Shown here: positions 8,891-18,687 of the stretch, piece by piece | How the letters are laid out: each line of letters opens with the position of its first letter | Numbering within the stretch: position 1 is the stretch's first letter | From: Rhizobium laguerreae | GTDB taxonomy: Bacteria; Pseudomonadota; Alphaproteobacteria; Rhizobiales; Rhizobiaceae | Reading direction: 5' to 3' | DNA length: 64,000 nucleotides | Assembly: GCF_002008165.1 (NCBI RefSeq) | Contig: NZ_MRDM01000009.1 | Coordinates: 186,001 to 250,000, forward strand | The notes under the pieces: model-generated | Told to the model about the DNA's origin: nothing | The model's input: the letters and a program-made list of their open reading frames with translations, nothing else | Databases searched by the model: none | Program-made: the position numbers and the translations under genes

Positions 8891-10012
8891 TCAGGCGCAG
8901 CGGCGGCCAAGCGCCTCGACCATCGCCTGGCAGGCCAGCAGTTCGCCGGCGAGGATGAATTCGTCCGGCTTGTGGGCACGGCCGATGTCGCCCGGTCCGC
9001 AGATGATCGCATCGATGCCGGCGCGCTGGAAAAGGCCGGCCTCCGTTCCGTAGCTGACGGCGGCGAGCGGCTCGATGCCGGTCAGTTCGCCGAGCAGCGC
9101 CGCAAGCGGCGCATCGGCGGCCAGCGAAAGCGCCGGATAGGCGCTGAGCTCGCGCCACTCTATCTGGAAGCCTCGCCGCGATAGCGCTTCGGCCGCCGCT
9201 CGGAGTGGGGCAAGCAACGTGATCGGATCGACGCCGGAAATGGCCCGCGCTTCGAACTCGGCCTCGCAGGTGTCGGGAATGATGTTGACCGCCTGGCCGC
9301 CCTTCAGCGTGCCGACCTGAAGGGAGGAGTAGGGCGGTTCGAAGACAGGTTCGAATGGGCCGGAGGCGAGCCGTTCGGCTTCGGCGCGAGCGCAGGCCAG
9401 AACATCGGTGATAGCATGGATTGCGTTCAGTCCCTGGTCTGGACGCGAGGAATGGCCGGACCGGCCCTTGACCGTCAGCCGGGCGGCGGCCTTGCCCTTG
9501 TGAGCGCGGATTGCCCGCAGGCCGCTCGGTTCGCCGATGATCGCGCCAAGCGGAGTTGCACAGAGCTCCGGCAGGCGGGCGATCATGTGCGGCACGCCGC
9601 GGCAGCCGGCCTCCTCGTCATAGGAAAAGGCAAGATGGACGGGGCGGCGAAGCGGTGTTTCCGCCAGCGCGGGGACGGCCGCGAGAACCGCGGCCAGGAA
9701 GCCCTTCATATCCGTGGCGCCGCGACCGTAGAGGCGGCCTGCTTCGGCGCGCAGGCGGAACGGGTCGCTGGTCCAGCCGCCTTCGGCGGCGGGAACCACG
9801 TCCATATGGCCTGAGAGGATATAGCCCGGCGTCTCCTTCGGGCCGATCGTGGCAAAGAGGTTCGACCGGTCGCCCTCCGGACCGGGAAGCTCCGTGACGA
9901 TAGCGCCGTGGCTTTGCAGATAGTGCCGGATCCATGCGACGATCTCGCCGTTCGGCGTGCCGACGACGGAGGGGAAGCCGACGAGCCTTTCGAGAATTTC
10001 AATGGCCTGCAT
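8891..10012 (-). CDS. argE: M20 family acetylornithine deacetylase-type amidohydrolase
   Basis: The 373-residue product matches ArgE in length and motifs. It has the SGHMDVVP metal-binding His/Asp block, [13 protein letters not shown] with the second metal Asp, YDEEAGCRG with the catalytic Glu and metal Glu, and [16 protein letters not shown] in the dimerisation domain. These enzymes remove N-acyl groups from amino acids using zinc. I chose ATG 10012 because GAGG lies 7 bases upstream and the protein then begins at the usual family position. It is the first gene of the six-gene operon. Because the other genes are catabolic, it may deacylate an external N-acyl amino acid rather than serve arginine synthesis. 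Confidence 0.78.
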   Translation of the reverse strand: MQAIEILERLVGFPSVVGTPNGEIVAWIRHYLQSHGAIVTELPGPEGDRSNLFATIGPKETPGYILSGHMDVVPAAEGGWTSDPFRLRAEAGRLYGRGATDMKGFLAAVLAAVPALAETPLRRPVHLAFSYDEEAGCRGVPHMIARLPELCATPLGAIIGEPSGLRAIRAHKGKAAARLTVKGRSGHSSRPDQGLNAIHAITDVLACARAEAERLASGPFEPVFEPPYSSLQVGTLKGGQAVNIIPDTCEAEFEARAISGVDPITLLAPLRAAAEALSRRGFQIEWRELSAYPALSLAADAPLAALLGELTGIEPLAAVSYGTEAGLFQRAGIDAIICGPGDIGRAHKPDEFILAGELLACQAMVEALGRRCA

Positions 10013-10349
10013 CGGGGACCTCACAAGCATGCCCTGCTTGTCGAGACGGGCGGCGATGCCGCCGACGGAAACGACAATTCGGCCCAGCGAGATGTTAGAG
10101 GTGTTTGCAACTGGACTGAGGGAGGTGACATTTTCCGGGCTCTCACAGTGAACAGCGACTCCGGCCGCTGGATCTGTCAATGAGTCTAGAGGGAGGCGCA
10201 GGCGTTACTTGCCGAAAGCGCATCGGGATTTGGTCGATTGTTGTGTTTGCGCAGGCTTCAGCGGTGAATTGTATCGAACGATCTGTTCTAGTCTTGGCGG
10301 AGAAGTTTCCGGGCGCAGACTTGGCCAAAAATGCGGCAGGAGGGCGGGA
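10013..10349. other. Divergent intergenic region between the deacylase operon and GNAT gene
   Basis: These 337 bases must hold the promoter of the six-gene minus-strand operon and that of the GNAT gene. I see no clear palindromic operator or strong -35/-10 pair. Open frames that extend both genes into this region have no ribosome sites and overlap each other, so I treat it as non-coding. Confidence 0.55.
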
Positions 10350-11252
10350 GTGAGTGAACTGATATCCGAATCCAGGTTCGTCGATAGTTTCGAGACGCAT
10401 ATCGCCGGGATCGACAGCGTTGCCCTCGACCAGTTGCATGCACTGTCGATGACCGTCGCCTGGCCGCATCGTGGCGAAGACTGGCAGTTCCTGCGGGAGT
10501 TCGGCCAGGGCATCGTGGCGATCGATGAAATCGGCCGCATCCTTGGCTCTGCCATGTGGTTTCCCTATGACGCGCAATTTGCCACGGTCGGTATGGTCAT
10601 CACCTCGCCGCGTCTTCAAGCCAATGGCGCCGGGCAATGGTTGATGGGACACGCGCTGAATCAGGTCGCCGGGCGGAACCTCGGGCTGAATGCGACGCGC
10701 GCAGCGCGCCGTCTTTATCGGTCCCTGAATTTTGTTCGGGAGGCGCTCGTCTTTCAATGCCAAGGCGAAGCGATCTTGCCGCCGGATGTGGCGCCGCCAT
10801 CCGGCGCCGTGATACGGGCCGTCGAGGCTGGTGATCTTGAAGCGATCGCCGAATTGGATTGCGTGGCTTTCGGCACGGATCGCAAACTGCTCCTGGCCCG
10901 GCTTCTGGCAAATTCCAAGGGCATCGTGTTGAGCCGCGCCGGTCGGATTGAGGCATTCTCGCTTTGCCGGCGGTTCGGGCGTGGCCATGTCATCGGTCCC
11001 GTTGTGGCGCGCAGTGACGCAGACGCGATCGCCGTCGCCCGCCCGCATGCAGCCGAGCACGCAGGAGCGTTCCTGCGCCTCGACACACGCGAGCAGGGCG
11101 GAGCCTTTTCCGATTTCCTCTCCCGCTGCGGTCTTCCTGTCTACGATATCGTGACGACCATGTCGCTCGGTGGCCCTTGGCTTCCTGTTGCCGGACGCGC
11201 GGTGGCGCCGGAGCCGAAGACCTACGCACTCGTCAGCCAGGCGCTCGGTTGA
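10350..11252 (+). CDS. GNAT family N-acetyltransferase, double-domain
   Basis: A GTG at 10350 preceded by AGGAGG at 6 bases gives a 300-residue protein. Residues ~10-140 resemble a GNAT fold (SPRLQANGAGQWLMGHALNQ acetyl-CoA loop, then TRAARRLYRSLNF). A second GNAT-like half follows (GAVIRAVEAGDLEAIAELD start), as in proteins with a tandem GNAT plus a C-terminal YitH/HolE-like domain. It diverges from the deacylase operon, with which it may be functionally linked through N-acyl amino acids, but that link is only positional. The substrate is unknown. Confidence 0.75.
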   Translation: MSELISESRFVDSFETHIAGIDSVALDQLHALSMTVAWPHRGEDWQFLREFGQGIVAIDEIGRILGSAMWFPYDAQFATVGMVITSPRLQANGAGQWLMGHALNQVAGRNLGLNATRAARRLYRSLNFVREALVFQCQGEAILPPDVAPPSGAVIRAVEAGDLEAIAELDCVAFGTDRKLLLARLLANSKGIVLSRAGRIEAFSLCRRFGRGHVIGPVVARSDADAIAVARPHAAEHAGAFLRLDTREQGGAFSDFLSRCGLPVYDIVTTMSLGGPWLPVAGRAVAPEPKTYALVSQALG

Positions 11253-11283
11253 CGCAATCCTACCTAGGGATCGATATCGGGTT

Positions 11284-11484
11284 TTAAGCGCCGGGACAGA
11301 CCGGTATGTCGGTTAGAGCCTGCCGGCGTTCAACCTCGGGCCGGAACGAACGATATTGCCAGAGACCTTCCGGGCTTTCCCTTCGGTACACGGTCTCGAG
11401 CCAGAACACTGTGTCATCGATCGGCAAGACAGGATGCCACGCATACCACTCCGACCAGATTTTTCCTGCCGGGTCGCTCTCCAT
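11284..11484 (-). CDS. Small protein of unknown function (66 aa)
   Basis: A 66-residue frame starting MESDPAGKIWSEWYAWHPV is rich in Trp, Tyr and charged residues in an ordered way (TVFWLETVYRRESPEGLWQY), unlike a chance frame. AGGAGG lies 12 bases before the chosen ATG, slightly far; upstream in-frame starts also exist. It is convergent with the GNAT gene. I know no function; no signal peptide or membrane segment is present. Confidence 0.6.
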   Translation of the reverse strand: MESDPAGKIWSEWYAWHPVLPIDDTVFWLETVYRRESPEGLWQYRSFRPEVERRQALTDIPVCPGA

Positions 11485-11798
11485 GATCGCCACTCGCCTC
11501 CTCATCATCGGCGTAACTCGAACATTCGTGCGGCACGGGAGCCGCTGCGATCCCGGCGTGTCTCGGAAAATGTTCTACGATGGAGAATAACAGCAAGTGA
11601 ATATTCTTCAATGGAGATCATTTCCCGTTTTGCGCGAAGTCTTTCTTGTCCGCGGTAGGGGGATGTTTCAGGTTGTAAGATGTGGCTCTGTTGACGAATA
11701 ATTTCGTCGGTAGATGCAACGCCTCGATTGGGCTTCGACACCTGCGATGAGCTGCGGTGTTCAATCACCACGGATCTGTTTGCGTGAAGATCGGATGC
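11485..11798. other. Intergenic region without recognised features
   Basis: About 314 bases between two minus-strand small genes. A minus-strand frame of 88 codons (11505-11771) crosses it, but it has no ribosome site and its composition does not look like protein. No hairpin terminator was seen. The promoter of the 66-residue protein gene is expected here. Confidence 0.5.
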
Positions 11799-12110
11799 TC
11801 AGCTAATCGAACGCAGCCCGAGATAGGCTGCCAAACTGATGGCGGAGAGGGCAATCGTCAGCCTGGGTCTCGCATCGTCGAACATCGCCGCCAGCGAGAG
11901 GCCGAGTATCAGGATGACGGATTTTGCCCAAACATCCTGATCGGAGACGGTGAAAGCGATTGCCGCCAGAAAGACGGCGCTTGCGACGATTGTCACTGGG
12001 GCGGATTTCTCGGCGAGGTCGCCGCCTGCGAAATACGGCAGCAGAAAACGCCGCATGCTCAAGCCCGAAGCGACGCTCAGGAGAAGACAGGTCAAGACAA
12101 GGTGCAACAT
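11799..12110 (-). CDS. Small integral membrane protein (103 aa)
   Basis: From ATG 12110 the product has 103 residues and about four hydrophobic segments: residues 1-15, 35-52, 62-77 and 84-97. The pattern is typical of small inner-membrane proteins with short polar loops. The frame is open further upstream to 12293, but that extension is Arg/Lys-rich and unlikely. The ribosome site is weak, so the start is uncertain. It diverges from the LysR gene. No family was recognised. Confidence 0.6.
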   Translation of the reverse strand: MLHLVLTCLLLSVASGLSMRRFLLPYFAGGDLAEKSAPVTIVASAVFLAAIAFTVSDQDVWAKSVILILGLSLAAMFDDARPRLTIALSAISLAAYLGLRSIS

Positions 12111-12376
12111 GGGGTCGTCGCCGATCGATCTGCAGATGGCCTTGCGGATGCAAACCTCATGCCAGCCCCAAACCCGCAAATCCCCGTCCGACAGAGGCAT
12201 GTCGCCGCTTGCATGGCTATTTCCTCGGCGTCGCGATCCTTTTTTCGGCAATCGCTTGCTTGTCCGGTCCCCGGCTTGCTTTTTTTCGTCCAATGCCGAA
12301 ACCGGCTTGAGTTGGCATAATGATTTTTATATAGAGAATTATCTGCCGTCTTAATTCCGGAAACGAGATCTTTTCA

Positions 12377-13282
12377 TTGGACCTTTCATCGATCGAGATA
12401 TTCCTCGCTGTCGCCAGCGACCGCAGCGTGACGAAGGCTGCCAAGGCCGTAGGGCGAGTTCCGTCGAATGTGACGACGCGTATCCAGCAATTGGAGGAGG
12501 ACCTCGGCGTTTCCCTCTTCAGCCGTGACGGCAAGAAGATGACGTTGACGCGGGAGGGTGAGACGTTTCTCGGCTATGCCAACCGGCTTATGACGCTTGC
12601 GCTCGAAGCGCGCCAGGCCGTGCGGCCTCTCGCCCCATCGGGGACGTTGCGGGTCGGCACCATGGAGAGCACGGCGGCAAGCAGGCTGCCGGCGGCGCTA
12701 ACGCAATTCAATCAGATGTGGCCTGATGTGTCGCTTCATCTGACGATGGGAGCGTCCCGCGATCTGACCCGCGACGTTCTCTCCGATGTCCTGGATTGTG
12801 CGCTGATTGCCCGCCCGCCGAAGACGATGCGGGAGGAAGACTCGAGCTTCGATGCCGAACTCAAGGCACTGGAAATGGAGCCGGTCTTCGTCGAGGACCT
12901 GTTGATCGTGTTGCCATCCGGGCATCCCTCCATCAAATCCGCCGCAGACCTGCGTGTCGGATCGCTCGCCGCTCTCGAGCCCGGCTGCACCTATCGCAGG
13001 ATCGCCGAAAACTGGGCGCGCAAATCGAGCGCCCTGCCGACGAGCGAGCTCGGCTCCTACCACGCGATCCTGGCGAGCGTTGCGACCGGCAACACGGCGG
13101 GTGTCATGCCGCGATCCGTCCTTGATCTCATGCACTGGCCGACGCCTGTCCAGACCCATCAGCTAGGCCCTGTCGAGACGCTGCTCGTCTACCGCAGGAC
13201 TGATCGTCCCAGCGCGTTCAACGCATTCCACGAAGTCCTCAGCGCGACAAAGGGCAGAGATGTCAGGCTGGCGACAAACTAG
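12377..13282 (+). CDS. LysR family transcriptional regulator
   Basis: The 301-residue product is a standard-length LysR regulator. It has a winged helix-turn-helix at residues 1-60 (SVTKAAKAVGRVPSNVTTRI, then LEEDLGVSLFSR) and a two-lobe effector domain beginning near GTLRVGTMESTAASRLP at about residue 93. The start appears to be TTG at 12377; no ATG lies at the proper position. The effector domain resembles that of rhizobial regulators next to transport genes. The HPP/CBS membrane protein follows on the same strand after 53 bases and may be its target. It diverges from the small membrane protein gene. Confidence 0.85.
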   Translation: MDLSSIEIFLAVASDRSVTKAAKAVGRVPSNVTTRIQQLEEDLGVSLFSRDGKKMTLTREGETFLGYANRLMTLALEARQAVRPLAPSGTLRVGTMESTAASRLPAALTQFNQMWPDVSLHLTMGASRDLTRDVLSDVLDCALIARPPKTMREEDSSFDAELKALEMEPVFVEDLLIVLPSGHPSIKSAADLRVGSLAALEPGCTYRRIAENWARKSSALPTSELGSYHAILASVATGNTAGVMPRSVLDLMHWPTPVQTHQLGPVETLLVYRRTDRPSAFNAFHEVLSATKGRDVRLATN

Positions 13283-13335
13283 CTCTCACATTTCCCGTTC
13301 GCCCTCCACCTAATCCTCGCTTAATTGGTCTTGTC

Positions 13336-14466
13336 ATGCAGTATCCCGTTTCCCCGAAGGTGGGACCGAGCCGCTTCCGCCGCTTCCGTTTGTTTTCACC
13401 TATTCTGGCCGGTGCGACCTTACGAGAGCGATTGATTGCATGTCTCGGCGCTTTGCTGGCCATTGGTTTCACCGGCGTCATCAGCGGCTATCTGTTTGGC
13501 CAGGGGCCACATCTTCCTCTGATCGTCGCGCCGATGGGAGCGTCCGCGGTGCTTCTTTTTGCGGTGCCGGCAAGCCCGCTGGCGCAGCCATGGTCGATCA
13601 TCGGCGGCAATACCATTTCCGCTCTGATGGGAATCATTGCCGCCTATTTCATTCGCGATCCGATCATCGCGACCGGCGTCGGCGTTTCGCTTGCCATCGG
13701 CGCGATGTCCTTCACGCGCTGCCTTCATCCACCCGGCGGAGCCGCCGCACTGACCGCCGTGCTCGGCGGCCCTGTCGTTGCCGGCTGGGGGCTCCTCTTT
13801 CCCTTCGTGCCCGTCGCTTTGAACTCCTGCATTCTCGTCGGCCTTGGCCTGCTGTTCCACAAGGTGTCCAAGCGGAATTATCCGCATGTCGTTCCGAAAG
13901 CGGCAGAGAACACCCATCAGACGATCGACCTGCCATCCATGGTGCGGGTGGGTTTTCGCGAGGAGGATGTCGATGCGGCCCTCGAAGCGCTTGACGAAAC
14001 CTTCGATATCGACCGGGCAGACCTTAGCCGGCTGTTGCAGCAGGTCGAGCTGCAAGCGGCCATCCGCTCAAACGGCAAGATCAACTGTGCCGATATCATG
14101 TCGCGCGACGTGATCGCCATTGGCGAAGCTTCGGAGCCGGATGCCGCACGGCATCTTCTCTTGAAGCATAATATCCGCACCTTGCCGGTGAAGGACCCAG
14201 AGGGCCGCCTCGTCGGCACCGTCGGCTTGCGGGAATTGTCCATGAGCACCGAGACAATCGCGCATGCGATCGCGAGACCGGCGGTAGCGAGGCCCTCGGA
14301 CCCCGCTCTGTCGTTATTGCCGGTTCTGACGGACGGGCGCACGCATGCCGTCATCATTGTCGATGACGATTACCGGATCCTCGGCCTGATATCGCAGACG
14401 GATCTGCTGAGCGCAGTGGCGCAGCTACTGCCAAAGGAAGACAATGAGATCCCGGCGGTGGCCTGA
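13336..14466 (+). CDS. HPP family membrane protein with CBS domain pair
   Basis: The 376-residue product has an N-terminal HPP domain with about four or five membrane segments in residues 30-180. It contains the hallmark CLHPPGGAAALTA and the APMGASAVLLFAVPASPLAQP segment. A pair of CBS domains follows, roughly residues 250-310 (ADIMSRDVIAIGE) and 315-370 (HAVIIVDDDYRILGLISQTD). HPP proteins are linked in cyanobacteria and plants to nitrite transport. CBS pairs usually bind adenine nucleotides and gate transport. It lies 53 bases after the LysR gene and 35 before the DUF6522 gene. The cargo is not known. Confidence 0.85.
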   Translation: MQYPVSPKVGPSRFRRFRLFSPILAGATLRERLIACLGALLAIGFTGVISGYLFGQGPHLPLIVAPMGASAVLLFAVPASPLAQPWSIIGGNTISALMGIIAAYFIRDPIIATGVGVSLAIGAMSFTRCLHPPGGAAALTAVLGGPVVAGWGLLFPFVPVALNSCILVGLGLLFHKVSKRNYPHVVPKAAENTHQTIDLPSMVRVGFREEDVDAALEALDETFDIDRADLSRLLQQVELQAAIRSNGKINCADIMSRDVIAIGEASEPDAARHLLLKHNIRTLPVKDPEGRLVGTVGLRELSMSTETIAHAIARPAVARPSDPALSLLPVLTDGRTHAVIIVDDDYRILGLISQTDLLSAVAQLLPKEDNEIPAVA

Positions 14467-14501
14467 GTGGTCGGCGTGGAACGTAGCTGGAGAAAAAGTC
14501 G

Positions 14502-14780
14502 GTGCTGATCGAGCGCGATGCAAATGGCGATTTCATCCTGGAATCATCGGAATTGGCGGAGCGGTTCGGGCTGTCGCTTGCCGATCTTCGCCGCCACATG
14601 CGCCATGGTTCCGTCGTCAGTTCCGTGGAAATCGGGACAGCTGAACACGAGGGGACGAAACGGGTGTCGCTTCGGCTCGGCAACAGGCTTTGGCAAGCCG
14701 TTTTGAACGATGAAAATGAAGTGCAGCAGGAGCAGATGACCGTTCTTCGGGGTAAATCCTCCGGACGGCGCCCACGCTGA
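14502..14780 (+). CDS. DUF6522-like small protein (92 aa)
   Basis: GTG at 14502, with GGAG nine bases upstream, opens a 92-residue frame beginning MLIERDANGDFILESSELAE. The pattern (an acidic N-terminal part, a helix LSLADLRRHMRHGSV, then beta strands ending in RLGNRLWQAVLN) fits small rhizobial proteins grouped as DUF6522. No function is established. It is 35 bases behind the HPP/CBS gene on the same strand and is probably cotranscribed. Confidence 0.65.
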   Translation: MLIERDANGDFILESSELAERFGLSLADLRRHMRHGSVVSSVEIGTAEHEGTKRVSLRLGNRLWQAVLNDENEVQQEQMTVLRGKSSGRRPR

Positions 14781-14836
14781 CACCATCATTATGTGTGGTC
14801 CCGCGCGGTACTTATGACGCGCAGGCGCGGCATTCC

Positions 14837-15073
14837 CTACCGCTCGCTCGTTTCGAAGAGGCCGCGGGCCGCCTCGACCATCGACTGCAGGTGATTGGCG
14901 TCGCGCACACCCTGCCGGTAGAGTTCGATGACGATGCTCGCCATTCGTTCGGCTTCGTCGCTGTCCTTTGCCACCTGGTAATCGGATCTGATCTTGTCGA
15001 AGACCTGCTGGCAGATTTCGAGATCGCGGGAGTCCAGCGGTGCCTGCGATCGAGTTTTGATCGTTTGAACCAT
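14837..15073 (-). CDS. Small helical protein trailing groEL (78 aa)
   Basis: A 78-residue frame with a very good ribosome site (CGGAGG about 8 bases before ATG) encodes a charged helical protein: DLEICQQVFDKIRSDYQVAK, then DSDEAERMASIVIELYRQG. It sits 53 bases after groEL on the same strand, behind a strong hairpin, so it may be read at a lower level from the heat-shock promoter. Similar short proteins occur widely in rhizobia without assigned function. No membrane segment or known motif was seen. Confidence 0.7.
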   Translation of the reverse strand: MVQTIKTRSQAPLDSRDLEICQQVFDKIRSDYQVAKDSDEAERMASIVIELYRQGVRDANHLQSMVEAARGLFETSER

Positions 15074-15091
15074 CTCTATTCCCTCCGAAAG

Positions 15092-15116
15092 GGCCCGCCG
15101 GCCAAGCCGGCGGGCC
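15092..15116 (-). terminator. Perfect 11-bp hairpin between groEL and the trailing small gene
   Basis: GGCCCGCCGGC at 15092-15102 pairs perfectly with 15106-15116 around a 3-base loop. On the minus strand it follows groEL and is trailed by a short CCCTTTC, so it looks like a leaky terminator or an mRNA-stabilising hairpin. The ribosome site of the small gene begins immediately after it. Confidence 0.65.
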
Positions 15117-15126
15117 GGTAGCGGTC

Positions 15127-17225
<2,099 letters not shown>

Positions 17226-17369
17226 GTCTTCCTCCATCGATGAACAATGATGACGTTGTTCCCGTGGCCGGACCGGATAACCAATCCGGGCGGGTGCAGG
17301 TTCGCGCGCGCCTTGCGCGAATGATCTGGTTCGAGGGTTTAGCAATTTCAAGAGGCGACGAAAGAAAAA

Positions 17370-17396
17370 TTAGCACTCTCCGCCGGAGACTGCTAA
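17370..17396 (-). promoter_or_regulatory. CIRCE element (HrcA operator) of groESL
   Basis: TTAGCACTC, a 9-base spacer and GACTGCTAA match the CIRCE consensus (TTAGCACTC-N9-GAGTGCTAA) at 17 of 18 arm positions. The element lies 145 bases upstream of groES. HrcA binds CIRCE and represses chaperonin genes until heat shock. The single mismatch is in the third base of the right arm as read on the plus strand. Confidence 0.93.
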
Positions 17397-17406
17397 CGCC
17401 CAACAG

Positions 17407-17431
17407 GGAACAGACAATCGGCTCCTGCGTT
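17407..17431 (+). promoter_or_regulatory. EcfG-type (general stress sigma) promoter for the 96-aa protein gene
   Basis: GGAAC at 17407 and CGTT at 17428 are separated by 16 bases, matching the alphaproteobacterial general stress sigma EcfG/RpoE2 consensus (GGAAC-N16 to 17-CGTT). The site is 117 bases upstream of the 17548 start and reads toward it. Confidence 0.7.
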
Positions 17432-17547
17432 CGAATAAAAGGGCGAACGGCATTGAGGCTTGAATCCGTATTTCGGCATTCCTAGTTCTTTGGTGGCCGA
17501 GGCTTGATGAGCTCGGTCACCGTCCCACGTCTTTAGGAGTGAGTGAC

Positions 17548-17838
17548 ATGGAAGAGAACACCAAACTAATCAAAGACCTCAGTATCGAGGAACGCGAGGA
17601 AATCCTCGTCGATATCGCTCGTACGCTGGAGGACACGGCGCGTGAGGCCTTTGTCGAAGGCAATACGCAATTTGCGGCAATCTCCAACAACATGGCTGAA
17701 GCGATCCGCGTCAACGCCGATGAGCTCGCCCGTGATGATCCGGAAAATGCCGAGCTCGTATTGCAGCAGGCAACGGCGATGATCTCGCAATTCGAAGCCG
17801 TGCACCCCTATCGGATGGTGAGCATGGCCGTCCATTGA
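17548..17838 (+). CDS. Small acidic helical protein (96 aa), probable stress gene
   Basis: ATG 17548 has AGGAG eight bases upstream; an in-frame GTG at 17539 overlaps that site and is less likely. The product starts MEENTKLIKDLSIEEREEIL and is acidic and mostly helical (DIARTLEDTAREAFVEGNTQ, NNMAEAIRVNADELARDDPE). No known domain was recognised. A good EcfG-type promoter lies upstream, so it is probably induced in the general stress response. Three more small plus-strand genes follow. Confidence 0.75.
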   Translation: MEENTKLIKDLSIEEREEILVDIARTLEDTAREAFVEGNTQFAAISNNMAEAIRVNADELARDDPENAELVLQQATAMISQFEAVHPYRMVSMAVH

Positions 17839-17894
17839 TCGCCGGATGCGTGGCTCCGCCTCGATCCCCCGCTCAAATCAATCGCCACCCACGC

Positions 17895-17921
17895 GGAACT
17901 CTCACTGCTTGCGAAGGTTAT
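17895..17921 (+). promoter_or_regulatory. Second EcfG-type promoter, upstream of the 118-aa protein gene
   Basis: GGAAC at 17895 is followed after 18 bases by TT at 17918-17919, with GGTT in place of the usual CGTT. It reads toward the gene at 17948, with a short 27-base leader. One mismatch makes it weaker than the site at 17407. Confidence 0.5.
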
Positions 17922-17947
17922 TGGATCACAACATCGAAAGGTGATCC

Positions 17948-18304
17948 ATGATGACTTCCAGATCCAACGTGCCGCCAGAGAGCGGCACCGACGATGCGCG
18001 GTCCGCCGATACCGAACGGGCCGAAACCGATCGCAAAAGGGCATTGGAGACCGCCCGGCGCAATGTGAGTTCGGTATTAAGTCGCGATAGCGGCACCGAA
18101 ACCCCAAGCCTGAAGCTTGCGAAAAAATATCTCAGTCTCGGCGGCCACCGCCGGTCGATGATCGATGACAATATCACCGATGTTCGCCACTGGGACAAGG
18201 ATCCGCCGGAGGCCGAACGGTTCTGGAAGGAACGGGTGGAGACGCTTCCAAAGGATCAACGCAAGCAGGTGGAGGATTTTCTTCCAACCATCAACACGCC
18301 CTGA
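17948..18304 (+). CDS. Hypothetical hydrophilic protein (118 aa)
   Basis: AAAGG six bases before ATG 17948 supports this start. The product is very polar, with a disordered-looking N-terminus (SGTDDARSADTERAETDRKR) and a C-terminal part with ordered features (YLSLGGHRRSMIDDN, then WKERVETLPKDQRKQVEDFL). No membrane segment or recognised domain is present. An EcfG-like promoter lies just upstream, suggesting a stress role. It is followed by a hairpin and the DUF2934 gene. Confidence 0.65.
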   Translation: MMTSRSNVPPESGTDDARSADTERAETDRKRALETARRNVSSVLSRDSGTETPSLKLAKKYLSLGGHRRSMIDDNITDVRHWDKDPPEAERFWKERVETLPKDQRKQVEDFLPTINTP

Positions 18305-18314
18305 AAAGGGCGGC

Positions 18315-18337
18315 CGAGCCGCTCTTCGGGCGGCTCG
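18315..18337. terminator. Intercistronic hairpin between two small stress genes
   Basis: CGAGCCGC at 18315-18322 pairs with 18330-18337 around a 7-base loop containing TTCG. Only a short TTCC follows on the plus strand, so termination would be partial at best. Confidence 0.45.
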
Positions 18338-18360
18338 TTCCAATGCGCTTGGAGGCGATC

Positions 18361-18687
18361 ATGGCTATAGACAAGCACGAGCAAATCCGTCGCCGTGCCT
18401 ACGAAATCTGGGAGGCCGAGGGCCGCCCGGATGGCGCTGACCAGCGCCATTGGCTTCAAGCCTGCGACGAACTTGCCGGCGAGGATGAGCATGAGACGCT
18501 GCAGAACCTGCTCGATGAAGACGACAGGGATGATGCGGCATTGCTTCAAGGGGCGGGCGAGAGCGGCGATTTCGATCGGCCAAGAACGTGGCCTGTTGAG
18601 GCCGCCAAGGCTCCCGTGCCTGACATCGAGATGACGACGGGCGAAAAGCCTTCCTGGCGGAAGATCAGGAAGACCGAAGGGCCGTGA
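18361..18687 (+). CDS. DUF2934 domain protein (108 aa)
   Basis: The N-terminal 45 residues carry the DUF2934 pattern: IRRRAYEIWEAEGRPDGADQ followed by RHWLQACDEL. This short helical motif is common in alphaproteobacterial stress-related proteins and has no fixed biochemical role. The rest is acidic and probably disordered, ending in a basic tail. GGAGG lies 6 to 7 bases before ATG 18361; an in-frame ATG at 18343 is less well placed. The next gene overlaps its stop by four bases, so the two are translationally coupled. Confidence 0.8.
   Translation: MAIDKHEQIRRRAYEIWEAEGRPDGADQRHWLQACDELAGEDEHETLQNLLDEDDRDDAALLQGAGESGDFDRPRTWPVEAAKAPVPDIEMTTGEKPSWRKIRKTEGP

Larger units (their letters stand above)
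17226..17547. other. Divergent stress-promoter region between groES and a small gene
   Basis: These 322 bases hold the groES leader and CIRCE element for the minus strand. They also hold an EcfG-type promoter for the plus-strand 96-residue protein gene; both are listed separately. No coding potential was seen. Confidence 0.7.

Noticed and set aside
8865..9158. N-terminal extension of the ghrA-type gene
   Set aside because: It overlaps the end of the deacylase gene in another frame, while a strong AAGGAG site marks ATG 8864.
11505..11771. 88-codon minus-strand frame between small genes
   Set aside because: No ribosome site, Arg/Ser-rich composition and no ordered pattern; treated as intergenic.
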